A DNA stretch of 64,000 nt from Zeimonas sediminis (lineage in GTDB: Bacteria; Pseudomonadota; Gammaproteobacteria; Burkholderiales; Burkholderiaceae_E): the NCBI RefSeq assembly GCF_023721795.1, contig NZ_JAMQYE010000001.1, positions 1,674,001 through 1,738,000 of the forward strand. The letters are read 5' to 3'. Shown here piece by piece: positions 1 through 8,579 of this stretch; position 1 is the first letter of the stretch, and each line of letters starts with the position of its first letter. The notes under the pieces were generated by a model. It worked only from the letters and a program-made list of their open reading frames with translations, had not been told where the DNA came from and made no database searches. A program made the position numbers and the translations under genes.

Positions 1-17
1 TCCTCGCGGAGACCGAC

Positions 18-1418
18 ATGGCCGAGCGCTCCCTGGAAACGGACTACCTGATCGTCGGCGCGGGTGCCACGGCGATGGCCTTCGCCGACACGCTGCTCGA
101 CGACAGCGACGCCAGCATGGCGATCGTCGACCGCCGGCACAAGCCTGGCGGGCACTGGCTCGATGCGTATCCCTTCGTGCGGCTGCACGGCCCGTCGGCC
201 AACTACGGCGTCAACTCGCGGCCGCTCGGCTCGGGCCTGATCGACCGGACCGGCCTGAACCAGGGACTCTACGAGCTGGCTACCGGCCCGGAGATCTGCG
301 CCTACTTCGACCAGGTCATGCACCAGCGGCTGCTGCCGAGCGGCCGGGTCGCCTGGCTGCCGCTGAGCGACTACGAGGACGGCGTCGTCCGCTCCCGCGT
401 CAACGGTGCGGGCACCCGCGTGCACGCCCGCCGCAGGATCGTCGATGCGACCTTCGCCGACACCCGCGTGCCTGCCACGCACGCCCCGTCCTTCGCGGTG
501 GCAGATGGCGTGCGCTGCGTGCCGCCGAACGAGCTCGTGCAACTGCGCGAGCCCTGCGCCGGCTTCGTGATCGTGGGCGCGGGCAAGACCGCGATGGACA
601 CGGCGGTCTGGCTGCTCGAGCAGGGCGCGGACCCGGACACGATCACCTGGATACGCCCGCGCGATGCCTGGCTGCTGAACCGCAGGAACGTCCAGCCGAG
701 CCACGACTTCTTCGAGCAGACGATCGGCGCGTTCGCGCACGAGATGGAGTCGGCGCGCGATGCGACATCGCTGGACGACCTGTTCGCGCGACTCGAGGAG
801 AAGGGGCAGCTCTGCCGCATCGACGGCTCGGTCTGGCCGACGATGTATCGCTGCGCGGTCGTCAGCGATGCCGAGCTCGCCCAGATGCGCAGGATCCGCA
901 AGGTGGTGCGCCTCGGCCACGTGACGGCGATCGAGCCCGACCGGATCCTGCTGGAGGGCGGGACCGTCCCGACCTCGCCCGACCATGTCCACGTTCACTG
1001 CAGCGTCGACGGCATCCCGAGAAAGAAGCCGCAGCCGATCTTCCAGGAAGGGAGGATCCTGCTCCAGTACGTTCGCCGCTGCTCGCCGACCTTCAGCGGC
1101 GCGCTCGTCGCGCACCTCGAGGCGACGATCGCCGACGACGCGACGAAGAACGCGATGGCGACGCCGGTGCCGATCCCCGACGAACCGGTCGACTGGCTGC
1201 GCAACCAGCTGGCCGATGCCCGCAACAGCCTCGCCTGGCGCCAGTCGCCCGAGCTGCAGCGCTGGCTGGTCGAGTCGCGGCTGGACACCTTCTCGGCCAT
1301 GATCGCCCGCGCGATGCGCGAGCCCACGCCCGCCGGCAGCGCGATCCTCGAGCGCTGGAGCCGCGCGATCAAGCCGGGGGTGGCGAGGTTGTCCGAGCTG
1401 CTCGCGAGCGCCCGCTGA
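18..1418 (+). CDS. FAD/NAD(P)-binding oxidoreductase, monooxygenase-like
   Basis: Predicted cytoplasmic flavoprotein of 466 residues. An N-terminal dinucleotide-binding motif (IVGAGATAMAF, about residues 12-22) is followed by a DRRHKPGGHW stretch typical of flavin-containing monooxygenase-like proteins. A second Rossmann motif (IVGAGKTAMDTA, near residue 188) would bind NAD(P)H. The ATG at 18 is preceded by GCGGAG, a weak ribosome site. The next gene (DUF1989) starts only 19 bases after the stop, so the two are probably co-transcribed. No substrate can be assigned. Upstream context is cut by the window edge, so the gene could belong to a longer operon. Family call is firm, exact reaction is not. 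Confidence 0.8.
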   Translation: MAERSLETDYLIVGAGATAMAFADTLLDDSDASMAIVDRRHKPGGHWLDAYPFVRLHGPSANYGVNSRPLGSGLIDRTGLNQGLYELATGPEICAYFDQVMHQRLLPSGRVAWLPLSDYEDGVVRSRVNGAGTRVHARRRIVDATFADTRVPATHAPSFAVADGVRCVPPNELVQLREPCAGFVIVGAGKTAMDTAVWLLEQGADPDTITWIRPRDAWLLNRRNVQPSHDFFEQTIGAFAHEMESARDATSLDDLFARLEEKGQLCRIDGSVWPTMYRCAVVSDAELAQMRRIRKVVRLGHVTAIEPDRILLEGGTVPTSPDHVHVHCSVDGIPRKKPQPIFQEGRILLQYVRRCSPTFSGALVAHLEATIADDATKNAMATPVPIPDEPVDWLRNQLADARNSLAWRQSPELQRWLVESRLDTFSAMIARAMREPTPAGSAILERWSRAIKPGVARLSELLASAR

Positions 1419-1437
1419 ACCCGAAGCCCGAACCCGC

Positions 1438-2091
1438 ATGGAGACATCCTTGAACAAGGTCCTCGAAAGAGTCGTGCCCGGAAAGCACGGCATCGCCGTC
1501 GAGATGCAGCCCGGACAGCACCTGAGAGTCGTCGACCTGGAAGGCAGGCAGGTCGTCGACATGGCGTTGTTCAACCTGCAGAACCTGCGCGAGAAGCTCT
1601 CGACCTCGTACTCGCGAACCCGCTACCTGCCGAAGCACGTCGGGGACTACATCCCGCGCGACCGGATCAACGTCGGCGACTCCCTGATGTCCACGCTCTG
1701 CCGGCCGATGATGACCTTCATCGACGAGACGGCTCCCGAGAAGGGGGTGCACGACTGCCACAACCGGATGTGCAACCGCTACCTGTACGAGGTGCAGCTG
1801 GGACTCGGGCCGCAGGACGGCTGCCACGAGATCATCTCGAAGGCCGTCGCGCCCTACGGCCTGCTGCCCGAGGACATCGCGGACACCTTCGACATCAACA
1901 TGCGCTACGAGCACGACTGCACGCGGCATCGATGGGTGATCGGCCTGCCGGCCAGCCGCGCCGGCGACCACGTCGAGTTCCGCGCCGAGATGCCGCTGCT
2001 GGTCGCGCTGTCGGTCTGCCCGCTCGAGTCCGGTGACTGCAACGGCGGCAAGTCGACGCCGGTGCGCGTCGAGGTGTTCGAGCCCGCCTAG
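1438..2091 (+). CDS. DUF1989 / urea carboxylase-associated family protein
   Basis: A 217-residue soluble protein of the DUF1989 family, whose members often lie beside urea carboxylase or guanidine-degradation genes and are thought to bind a metal. Visible family features are the GVHDCHNRMCNRY block (about residues 102-114), a GCHE block shortly after, and the VAPYGLLPEDIADTFDINM stretch. No urea carboxylase or allophanate hydrolase lies in this window. It follows the FAD oxidoreductase closely and probably shares its transcript. Its stop codon overlaps that of the convergent gene on the other strand within a shared CTAG. Function is not known beyond the family. Confidence 0.82.
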   Translation: METSLNKVLERVVPGKHGIAVEMQPGQHLRVVDLEGRQVVDMALFNLQNLREKLSTSYSRTRYLPKHVGDYIPRDRINVGDSLMSTLCRPMMTFIDETAPEKGVHDCHNRMCNRYLYEVQLGLGPQDGCHEIISKAVAPYGLLPEDIADTFDINMRYEHDCTRHRWVIGLPASRAGDHVEFRAEMPLLVALSVCPLESGDCNGGKSTPVRVEVFEPA

Positions 2092-2729
2092 CGGTCGCGC
2101 GGCAGGCCGTAGGGAAGTCGGGTCACCGCCTCCCAGTCGGGCCCGGCGAACCACGGGTCGCCTTCCAGGAAGGCCCGCAGCATCGGCAGCGAGTCCAGCC
2201 CCCAGAACAACCGTCCGTCGACCTCGAAGGCCGGCACGCCGAACACCTTTCGCGAGATCGCATCCGAGGTGTTCGAGCGCAGCAGTGCGCGCACCTCGGG
2301 GCCGTCCGGGTCCAGCACGGGGCTCAGCCTGCGCTCGAGCGCGGCCAGCCGTTCGGGATCCAGCGGGTCCTCGCCGCTCTCCCAGACGTGCCGGAACACC
2401 GCGTCGCACACGGCGGCGCCTGGCCGGCCGCCGGCATCGGTCGCCAGCGCGAGGCGCAGCAGCGACACGGGGTTGAACGGATGCCGCGCTGGCATGCGCA
2501 GCGGCGTGCCCTGCCGGCGCCCCAGCCACAGCACCTGGCGGTAGGTCCAGTCGCGCTTGGGCGGTATCTCGGCCGGGCCCAGGCTGCCGAGCTCGCGCAG
2601 CAGCGCCCCGAGCAGCACCGGCCGGCGGACCACCTCGACCTCCATCCCATCGAGCGCGCGCGGCAGCGCGTCGAAGGCGAGCCAGGCATAGGGCGAAACG
2701 AAGTCGAGATGGAAGGTGATCGTCTTCAT
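2088..2729 (-). CDS. 2-hydroxychromene-2-carboxylate isomerase / DsbA-family protein
   Basis: A 213-residue thioredoxin-fold protein of the DsbA-like HCCA isomerase family, glutathione-dependent enzymes that isomerise hydroxychromene carboxylate in naphthalene-type pathways. The N-terminus (DFVSPYAWLAFDAL) carries the SPY motif with Ser in place of the CXXC of true disulfide oxidases. FGVPAFEVDGRLFWG near residue 180 is the conserved cis-proline loop and following strand. The ATG at 2729 was chosen because homology begins exactly there, although the frame stays open upstream. The PfkB kinase gene ends 5 bases upstream, suggesting co-transcription. No other naphthalene genes are present, so the true substrate is open. 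Confidence 0.85.
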   Translation of the reverse strand: MKTITFHLDFVSPYAWLAFDALPRALDGMEVEVVRRPVLLGALLRELGSLGPAEIPPKRDWTYRQVLWLGRRQGTPLRMPARHPFNPVSLLRLALATDAGGRPGAAVCDAVFRHVWESGEDPLDPERLAALERRLSPVLDPDGPEVRALLRSNTSDAISRKVFGVPAFEVDGRLFWGLDSLPMLRAFLEGDPWFAGPDWEAVTRLPYGLPRDR

Positions 2730-2734
2730 CGGGG

Positions 2735-3733
2735 TCAGGCCTCGAGTGAGGTTCGAGCTCGATCGGCGAGGAAGGCGCGAACCTCGTCCAGGACGGGGAT
2801 GCCGTGCCGCCCCCAGGGCCGCGAGCACTTGATCGCCGCGGCAGCATGCGCCCAGCGCGCCCTTTCCGGCAACGGCAGTCCGCGCGCGAGCGCCCAGGCA
2901 TAGGCGCCGTGCCAGACGTCGCCCGCGTTCAGCGTGTCGACGACCGGCACCTCGAATGCCGGCAGGTGCGATACGGCCTCGTCGGGCGCTTCGCGATCGA
3001 CGAGCACCGCGCCGCGGGCGCCCAACGTGACGCCGAGCACCTTCGCGTCGGGCAGGTCGTCGGCCAGCTGCCGCAGCGCCTGGGCGTAGCCCCCGACCTC
3101 GCCGCTTCCGCCGCTCTCGCCGCTCTCGCCGCTTCCCCCGCTTCCGCCGCTCCCGGCCATCAGCCGCAGCGCGCCCTCCGACAGCAGCAGGTGGTCGGCC
3201 AGCGGCATCAGCCGCCGAAGCGCATCGGGCGGCGCGACGTCGGCGTCGAGCACGGTCGGCACGCCGAACTCGCGGGCCCGCTGCAGCAGCGCGTGCGCGC
3301 CGTCGACCCAGCGCATGTCCGCGAGCACCGCCGCGGCGCCGGTCACACGATCGAGCACCAGCCCGTCCGTTCCGTCGAAGAAGCCCGGCTCCACGCAGGG
3401 CACGACCAGGCGCTCGCCGCGCGCGTCGACCAGCACCGACGAGAACGGAGTGGCCCGGCCCGCGCGGACCTCCACGCCCGACATGTCGACACCGGCGGCG
3501 CGCAGATCGGCCTCCACGCTGCGCCCTGCCGGATCGTCGCCGACCCGGCTCAGCAGCGCGGCCCGTCCGCCGAGGCGCGCGACCGTTATCGCCGCCGCTG
3601 GCGCCATGCCGGACGCATGCTGGCGTCCCGCGCGCGGAACCAGCTTGACGCCGCCGGCAGGCAGCGCGTCGACCTGGAACAGCGACTCCCAGAAGACCGC
3701 GCCGATGCAGAGAATCCGGGGCGCGTCCGCCAT
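2735..3733 (-). CDS. PfkB-family carbohydrate kinase with a Gly/Ser repeat insert
   Basis: A 332-residue ribokinase/ketohexokinase-like sugar kinase. It starts RILCIGAVFWESLFQVDALP, has GMAPAAAITVARLGGRAALL for sugar binding, and ends with DTLNAGDVWHGAYAWALARG, the PfkB signature with the catalytic Asp. The usual Gly before AGD is Asn. Between the central domain and the C-terminal half lies a low-complexity Gly-Ser-Glu run encoded by six near-identical 9-base units (3101-3154), unlike normal family members. The ATG at 3733 was preferred; a GTG about 11 codons upstream is possible. It sits between the isomerase and the MipA-like gene on the same strand. Sugar substrate unknown. Confidence 0.83.
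   Translation of the reverse strand: MADAPRILCIGAVFWESLFQVDALPAGGVKLVPRAGRQHASGMAPAAAITVARLGGRAALLSRVGDDPAGRSVEADLRAAGVDMSGVEVRAGRATPFSSVLVDARGERLVVPCVEPGFFDGTDGLVLDRVTGAAAVLADMRWVDGAHALLQRAREFGVPTVLDADVAPPDALRRLMPLADHLLLSEGALRLMAGSGGSGGSGESGESGGSGEVGGYAQALRQLADDLPDAKVLGVTLGARGAVLVDREAPDEAVSHLPAFEVPVVDTLNAGDVWHGAYAWALARGLPLPERARWAHAAAAIKCSRPWGRHGIPVLDEVRAFLADRARTSLEA
3101..3154. repeat. Six tandem 9-base units inside the PfkB gene
   Basis: Six consecutive imperfect 9-base units (gccgcttcc, gccgctctc, gccgctctc, gccgcttcc, cccgcttcc, gccgctccc) encode alternating Gly-Ser/Glu residues on the minus strand. Units are multiples of three, so gain or loss would keep the frame but change linker length. 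Confidence 0.85.
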
Positions 3734-3762
3734 CCCGCCTGCGCTCCCGGTCGGCGGCGCGC

Positions 3763-4581
3763 TCACCGCGACCCCGCGAAGATCCAGGCAACGCCGAGCC
3801 CGCCGGCCACGTAAGCGCGAGAGCGCACCAGCGGGCTGTCCTCGAGCGCGGAGGCACCGCGCAGCGAGTCCACCCGCAGGAATCCCCCGAACCAGAAGTC
3901 GCCGAAGCGGCGACCGAAGCTCAGCTGCGACTGGATTCCGGCGTAGCCGCCCGGCGCGTCGTAGGCCGGGCGCGCGGCGGTCGCGAACTGCGGCGCAACC
4001 GAGTACAGGTAGTCGTGGTATCGATCGTCGCCGTAGAGCAGGCCGAGCGTGAGGTTGAGGTCCGCCCCGGTGTCCATCGCGTTCGGCAGGTTCAGCCTCA
4101 GGTAGGGGCTCGCGGTCCAGCCCACGTGCTCGATGCGGCCGTCTCCGAACGCGAAGGCCGCGCGCACCGCGAGCCGCAGGTCCAGCCTCGGCGCGCCGCG
4201 GACGTCGCGCTCGCCGACCAGGTGCACGACCAGCTCGGGCCCCGCCTCGCCGGTCGGGTGCAATGTAGGCATGCCCTCGCGCGCCCGATTGCCGCCGCTG
4301 CGCAGCGCGATGCCGCCGGTGAAGCTCGCGTCGAGCTCGACCCGCTCGGAATCGAAGAGCCGCGCCACGATGCCGCTGCGATCGATCCGCAGCCGTTCGC
4401 TGGTGTAGGTGAAGTACGGAAACGGCAGCACGTAGGCGCTGCCCTCGTCCGATCCGCGATAGTCGGGCAGGTAGACGGCCGCGGCGCCGACGCCGGCCTC
4501 CCACTTCGACTGCGCGCCTGCGAGCGGCAGCCAGCAGATCGACGATGCGAGAAGCGCGGCCGCGCAGCGCCGCCCCGTCAT
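3763..4581 (-). CDS. MipA/OmpV family outer-membrane protein
   Basis: A 272-residue exported protein. Residues 1-24 form a signal peptide ending LPLAGAQS. The mature part begins KWEAGVGAAAVYLPDYRGSD, the typical start of MipA/OmpV proteins, which form outer-membrane beta-barrels and in E. coli scaffold murein enzymes. Alternating hydrophobic/polar strands follow, and the chain ends AGGLGVAWIFAGSR. Its ATG overlaps the TGA of the upstream MFS gene (ATGA at 4578-4581), so translation is probably coupled. In this context it may act as an outer-membrane pore for the same solute as the MFS carrier, which is inference. Confidence 0.85.
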   Translation of the reverse strand: MTGRRCAAALLASSICWLPLAGAQSKWEAGVGAAAVYLPDYRGSDEGSAYVLPFPYFTYTSERLRIDRSGIVARLFDSERVELDASFTGGIALRSGGNRAREGMPTLHPTGEAGPELVVHLVGERDVRGAPRLDLRLAVRAAFAFGDGRIEHVGWTASPYLRLNLPNAMDTGADLNLTLGLLYGDDRYHDYLYSVAPQFATAARPAYDAPGGYAGIQSQLSFGRRFGDFWFGGFLRVDSLRGASALEDSPLVRSRAYVAGGLGVAWIFAGSR

Positions 4582-5777
4582 CGCGCCGCCTCCCCCTGGC
4601 GCGGCAAGCCGAGCGCGAGCCACGCGCCGACCAGGTTGCCGCCCGCGGCGACCAGCACCGCCGCGCCGTAGCCGTCGGTGCGGTCGAACAGCCAGCCGGC
4701 CAGCACCGGCAGGCTGATCGCGGCGACGCACCACGCGATGTAGAGCTGGCCCGCGATCCGCCCGAACTCGTTGCGGTGCCAGTAGCGCGCGATCGCGCCG
4801 GCCACCGACCCGGACATGAAGCCGTAGCCCATGCCGATCATCGCCAGCGCCGGCACCGCGAGCAGCGGGCCCGGCCAGAACGTGAGCAGCATCGCGCCGG
4901 CCAGCGACCACAGGTGCGCGCCGGCGGCGACCCGCGGCATCGGGAAGCGGTCTACCAGCCAGCCGCCGCCGATCCGCGCCGCCGCGATCGCCGCGGTGAT
5001 CAGCGTCGTCGCCCACAGCGCGAGCGCCGTGCGCCCGCCGTAGGCCTGGATGATCCCCGCAGCCTGGCTCATCACCGTGAGCCCGGCGGCCGCGGCCAGG
5101 AAGAACACGACGAACAGCCTCGCGAACAAGGGCCAGCGCCGGTCGATCGCGCCGCCGGCCTGGACGCCGGGATCGCGCATCCGGATGTCGGCCCGTTGCA
5201 GCAGCCACGCGGCGAACAGGCAGGCCACGAGCACGGTCGCGCCGAGCCCTGCCAGCGTGGCGCGCAAGCCGAAGGCCGCGATCGTGTAGCCGAACAGCGG
5301 CGCGCCGATCATCGCGCCCAGCGGATACAGCGCCACGACGAAGCCGTTGACCAGTCCGCCGCTCGTGGCCAGCGTCTGGTTGACGCCCTGCTGAACCAGG
5401 ATGAAGCCGACGCCTCCGCCCAATCCGAACATCAGGCCGTAGCCCAGCGCGAGCTGCGCGATGCCGTTTGCGCTGGCCGCCAGCCACAGCCCGAGCGCGC
5501 TGCCCGAGCCGGCCAGCACCAGCACCGCCACCGGCGGCAGCCGCCGATAGAGCCAGGGCGACAGGTTCATGCCCGCGGTCAGGCAGATCGTGGCCAGCCC
5601 GAACACGAAGCTCATCTGCGCGCGGCCGATGCCGAGCATTTCCTCCATCGGCTTCAGGAACACGCTGAACGCGTAGATCGTTCCGAAGGGCAGGTTCACC
5701 GCGGTGGCCGCGGCAACCGCGGCGACGGCGCGCTGTCGGGAGCTCATCGGCTCGCGGGAAGTCATCGGGCTGCGCAT
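4578..5777 (-). CDS. MFS transporter, OFA-like
   Basis: A 399-residue inner-membrane carrier with about twelve hydrophobic helices. The opening AVNLPFGTIYAFSVFLKPME resembles the oxalate/formate antiporter group of the major facilitator superfamily. Starts at 5777, 5765 or 5747 are all in frame (MRSPMTSREPMSS); none has a strong ribosome site, and 5777 is taken as the longest reasonable one. The stop overlaps the MipA start by four bases. Upstream lies a 97-base divergent gap shared with the flavin reductase gene. Likely imports or exports a small organic anion; the substrate cannot be read from the sequence. Confidence 0.83.
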   Translation of the reverse strand: MRSPMTSREPMSSRQRAVAAVAAATAVNLPFGTIYAFSVFLKPMEEMLGIGRAQMSFVFGLATICLTAGMNLSPWLYRRLPPVAVLVLAGSGSALGLWLAASANGIAQLALGYGLMFGLGGGVGFILVQQGVNQTLATSGGLVNGFVVALYPLGAMIGAPLFGYTIAAFGLRATLAGLGATVLVACLFAAWLLQRADIRMRDPGVQAGGAIDRRWPLFARLFVVFFLAAAAGLTVMSQAAGIIQAYGGRTALALWATTLITAAIAAARIGGGWLVDRFPMPRVAAGAHLWSLAGAMLLTFWPGPLLAVPALAMIGMGYGFMSGSVAGAIARYWHRNEFGRIAGQLYIAWCVAAISLPVLAGWLFDRTDGYGAAVLVAAGGNLVGAWLALGLPRQGEAAR

Positions 5778-5874
5778 GCCGCAACTTAGCTTTTCACCCG
5801 GCGAATGGCTATGCTCCGGCCCATCCTTTCCGGGATGACCATCCCGTTTTCCTGGCCGATTTGGCCCCTCCAGC

Positions 5875-6480
5875 ATGAGAAAACCCGTCGCCCTCGCCCA
5901 CGCCTCCCGCCTTCTCAACCACGGCCCCACCGTGCTGGTCAGCAGCGCGCACGCAGGACGGCGCAACCTGATGGCCGCCGCCTGGTCGATGCCGGTCGAG
6001 TTCACGCCGCCGCGAATCGCGGTGGTCATCGACAAGAGCACCTTCACGCGCGAGCTGGTCGCCGCGAGCGGCGCCTTCGCGATCAACCTTCCCTGCCGCG
6101 CGCAGGCCGACCTGGCCTTCACCGTGGGCAGCACCAGCGGACGGGATGCGGTCGCGCGCGGCACCGACAAGTTCGCCGAGTACGGCATCGAGGCCTTCGA
6201 CGGCCCCGAGCTGGGCCTGCCGCTGGTCGCCGGCTGCATCGGCTGGCTGGAATGCCGGGTAATCGCCGAGCCGCACACCGAGCAGGCCTACGACACCTTC
6301 TTCGCCGAGGTGGTGTCGGCCCAGGCGGACGCGCGCGTGTTCGAGGGTGGCAAGTGGGCCTTCGGACCCGAGAACGCGGACCTTCACACGCTTCATCACC
6401 TGGGCAGCGGCGTGTTCGCGGTGGCTGCGGAGGTGGTGCGAGCGAAGCCGCTGCCCGGTCCGCCCAAGGGTCAATCGTAG
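5875..6480 (+). CDS. Flavin reductase family protein
   Basis: A 201-residue FMN-binding split-barrel protein of the flavin-reductase-like family. Supporting motifs are NLMAAAWSMPVEFTPPRIAV (residues 33-52), where family members bind FMN, and GAFAINLPCRAQADL near residue 70. Members supply reduced flavin to monooxygenases or act as stand-alone FMN oxidoreductases. No partner oxygenase is adjacent; it is divergent from the MFS gene. Length and start agree with the family. Physiological partner not identified. Confidence 0.85.
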   Translation: MRKPVALAHASRLLNHGPTVLVSSAHAGRRNLMAAAWSMPVEFTPPRIAVVIDKSTFTRELVAASGAFAINLPCRAQADLAFTVGSTSGRDAVARGTDKFAEYGIEAFDGPELGLPLVAGCIGWLECRVIAEPHTEQAYDTFFAEVVSAQADARVFEGGKWAFGPENADLHTLHHLGSGVFAVAAEVVRAKPLPGPPKGQS

Positions 6481-6586
6481 TGCGCGCAAGCCGTAGGCCA
6501 TCCGGCCGATTTCGTCGAGCCGGCGACGGTGCCATGCTTTCCGCGGTGGGCTTGCCCCCACCGGGCGTCCGCATTACTATTTTCAG

Positions 6587-6829
6587 ATGCGTAAGGAGAG
6601 CGAGCTGGTCGAGTCCACCGTCACGGTCAAGGGCCAGACGACCGTGCCAGCGCGGGTCAGGGACAGGATAGGCGCCGGGCCCGGCACCCGCCTCGTATGG
6701 CACGTGATGCCCGACGGCAGGGTCATCGTCCGTGCCAAGACCCGATCGATCCTGGAGCTCTCCGGAATGCTCGAGCCCCAAAAGGGCAAGCACGTGACCG
6801 TGGAACAGATGAACGCCTGGGGCGATTAG
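6587..6829 (+). CDS. AbrB/MazE-type antitoxin
   Basis: An 80-residue SpoVT/AbrB swapped-hairpin DNA-binding protein. The core STVTVKGQTTVPARVRDRIG (about residues 9-28) is the classical AbrB motif. The C-terminal tail (LEPQKGKHVTVEQMNAWGD) would bind and block the toxin. It is followed after 13 bases by a PIN-domain gene, the standard antitoxin-toxin order. The pair probably represses its own promoter in the 106-base gap upstream, as such systems usually do, though no clear operator was picked out. Confidence 0.87.
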   Translation: MRKESELVESTVTVKGQTTVPARVRDRIGAGPGTRLVWHVMPDGRVIVRAKTRSILELSGMLEPQKGKHVTVEQMNAWGD

Positions 6830-6842
6830 GGTAGTCACGCCG

Positions 6843-7244
6843 GTGCCCGCGCTCGATACCAACGTGCTGGTCCGCTACCTGGTGCGAGACGATGCCACAC
6901 AGCTCGCAGCGGCAAGGAGGCTGATACGGCGCTGCATTTCGGAAGGACAGGCGCTGCACGTTCCGGTCACCGTATTCCTCGAACTGGAGTGGGTGCTGCG
7001 TTCGAATTTCGGCTTCGGAAAGAGCGAAGTGCTTCGGGCTCTTTCCGCCCTGCTCTCCACTGCGGAGCTGAGCTTCGAGTCCGAAACCGCCCTGGAACTC
7101 GCGCTCGCCCGCTACACCGAGAGCTCGGCCGACTTCCCGGATTGCCTGCACGTGGCGTTGGCGATCCAGGCCGGCCATCCGCCGCTGTGGACTTTCGACA
7201 AGGCGGCAGCGCGGATCGACGGCGCAAGGCTGCTGCGCGGCTGA
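6843..7244 (+). CDS. PIN-domain toxin, VapC-like ribonuclease
   Basis: A 133-residue PIN-domain protein, the likely RNase toxin paired with the AbrB-type antitoxin just upstream. Acidic metal-binding residues are visible in ALDTNVLVRYLVRDD (first Asp at residue 4), the Glu in FLELEWVLR, the Asp in SADFPDCLH, and a further Asp in WTFDKAA. Start is a GTG at 6843. VapC toxins cut tRNA or rRNA; the target here is unknown. No inactivating change is seen, so the pair should be functional. Confidence 0.87.
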   Translation: MPALDTNVLVRYLVRDDATQLAAARRLIRRCISEGQALHVPVTVFLELEWVLRSNFGFGKSEVLRALSALLSTAELSFESETALELALARYTESSADFPDCLHVALAIQAGHPPLWTFDKAAARIDGARLLRG

Positions 7245-7272
7245 GCGCCAGTCACCTACCCGGGAGAAAAGC

Positions 7273-7740
7273 ATGGACAAGCTGAGCCTGCACGACCCGC
7301 TGTTCGCCACCTACGCCATCGCCGCAACGCTGATGATCCTGAAGACGGTCGGCATGGCCTGGCTCACCGTTTACCGGATGATGGCCGAGAAGGGCGGTTA
7401 CCGATCGCCCGAGGACCTGAAGAGGACCCCGCTGAACCCTTCGCCCGACCCGCAGCAGCTCGTACCGAACGAGCGGGTGGAACGGATCCGGCGCATCCAC
7501 CAGAACGACCTGGAGAACATCCCGCTCTTCCTGGTGGCCGGATTCCTGTACGTGCTGACCGGCCCGCCGCTGCTGCTCGCGCAGGCGCTGCTTTACGGCT
7601 ACGTGGTCTCGCGCCTGCTGCACTTCGCGGCCTACCTGAGCGCGCGCACCCACGACACGCGGGCGACGCTGTGGACGATCGGCTCGCTGATCCTGATCTT
7701 CATGACCGCGCGCACGCTGCTGGCGGCGCTCGGCTACTGA
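7273..7740 (+). CDS. MAPEG family membrane protein
   Basis: A 155-residue integral membrane protein with four predicted helices. It matches the MAPEG family (microsomal glutathione S-transferase-like), with the conserved VERIRRIHQNDLENIPLFLV block at about residues 69-88. Eukaryotic members conjugate glutathione or handle eicosanoids; bacterial roles are mostly unknown. The start has a fair ribosome site (CGGGAGAAAAGC). It lies 28 bases after the PIN gene and 22 before the hydratase gene, but shared function with either is doubtful. Confidence 0.85.
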   Translation: MDKLSLHDPLFATYAIAATLMILKTVGMAWLTVYRMMAEKGGYRSPEDLKRTPLNPSPDPQQLVPNERVERIRRIHQNDLENIPLFLVAGFLYVLTGPPLLLAQALLYGYVVSRLLHFAAYLSARTHDTRATLWTIGSLILIFMTARTLLAALGY

Positions 7741-7762
7741 CGCCCCCGCCCGCCAACCACCC

Positions 7763-8560
7763 ATGACCATCACCACGAACCCCACCGCGGCAGGTGCCGC
7801 CTCGCTGGTCAGGCAGCGCCTCGACCTGCACCCGATTCTCGAAGTTCCCGACGCCCCTCGCGACCTGCGATCGGGCTACGCGCTGCAGGCCGAAGCGAAT
7901 AGGCTCCTCGAGCGCGCCGGCATGGGCCCGCGGGTCGGCCACAAGATCGGCTGCACCACTCCGGTCATGCAGGCCTTCCTCGGCATCCCCAGCCCCTGCG
8001 CGGGCGAGGTCTTCGGCAAGACGGTCATGAGGAGCGGCGCGCGCATCCCCGCGAAGGGCTTCGTGCGCGTCGGCGTCGAGTGCGAGATCGCCGTGCGCCT
8101 GGGCAGGGACCTGCCCGCGCGGTCGACCGCCTGGGACCGCGAGACCGTCGCCGACGCGGTCGAGGGCGCGATGGCCGCGATCGAGATCGTCGACGACCGC
8201 TACGCCGACTACAAGTCGTTGGGCGTGCCGCTGCTGGTCGCCGACGACTTCTTCAACGCCGGCTGCGTGCTCGGGCCCTTGCGCAGGAACTGGCGCTCGC
8301 TCGACCTGGCCGCGCTGCAGGGCCGGATGTCGATCAACGGCACCGAGGTCGGGCGCGGCCGGGGCGAGCTCGTGATGGGCCATCCCCTTAACGCTCTGGC
8401 CTGGCTGGCCAACGCGCGCATCGAGCACAGCCTGCCGCCGCTCAGAAAGGGCGAGTTCGTGCTGCTCGGCAGCGTGGTGGCCACGCAGTGGCTGAAGGCC
8501 GGCGACCGGGTCGAGACGGAGGTCGAGGGCCTGGGCCGTCTCAGCCTGGCGATCGACTGA
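7763..8560 (+). CDS. 2-keto-4-pentenoate hydratase-like protein (FAH superfamily)
   Basis: A 265-residue enzyme of the hydratase/decarboxylase branch of the fumarylacetoacetate hydrolase superfamily, which adds water to 2-oxopent-4-enoate or decarboxylates 4-oxalocrotonate in meta-cleavage pathways. Supporting blocks are GHKIGCTTPVMQAFLGIPSP (about residues 60-79), VGVECEIAVRLGRDLP with the metal-binding acidic residues, and AIEIVDDRYADY. It is complete at both ends. It converges on the GAF-permease gene 20 bases downstream. No ring-cleavage dioxygenase is adjacent; a related gene survives only as a relic near 23.5-23.9 kb. Confidence 0.85.
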   Translation: MTITTNPTAAGAASLVRQRLDLHPILEVPDAPRDLRSGYALQAEANRLLERAGMGPRVGHKIGCTTPVMQAFLGIPSPCAGEVFGKTVMRSGARIPAKGFVRVGVECEIAVRLGRDLPARSTAWDRETVADAVEGAMAAIEIVDDRYADYKSLGVPLLVADDFFNAGCVLGPLRRNWRSLDLAALQGRMSINGTEVGRGRGELVMGHPLNALAWLANARIEHSLPPLRKGEFVLLGSVVATQWLKAGDRVETEVEGLGRLSLAID

Positions 8561-8579
8561 GCGATCGGCCCGCGCCCCT

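Noticed and set aside
2088-2091. Convergent stops sharing CTAG here and again at 43540-43543
   Set aside because: Curious because CTAG is rare, but TAG stops on both strands overlap in this way by necessity; no further meaning seen.
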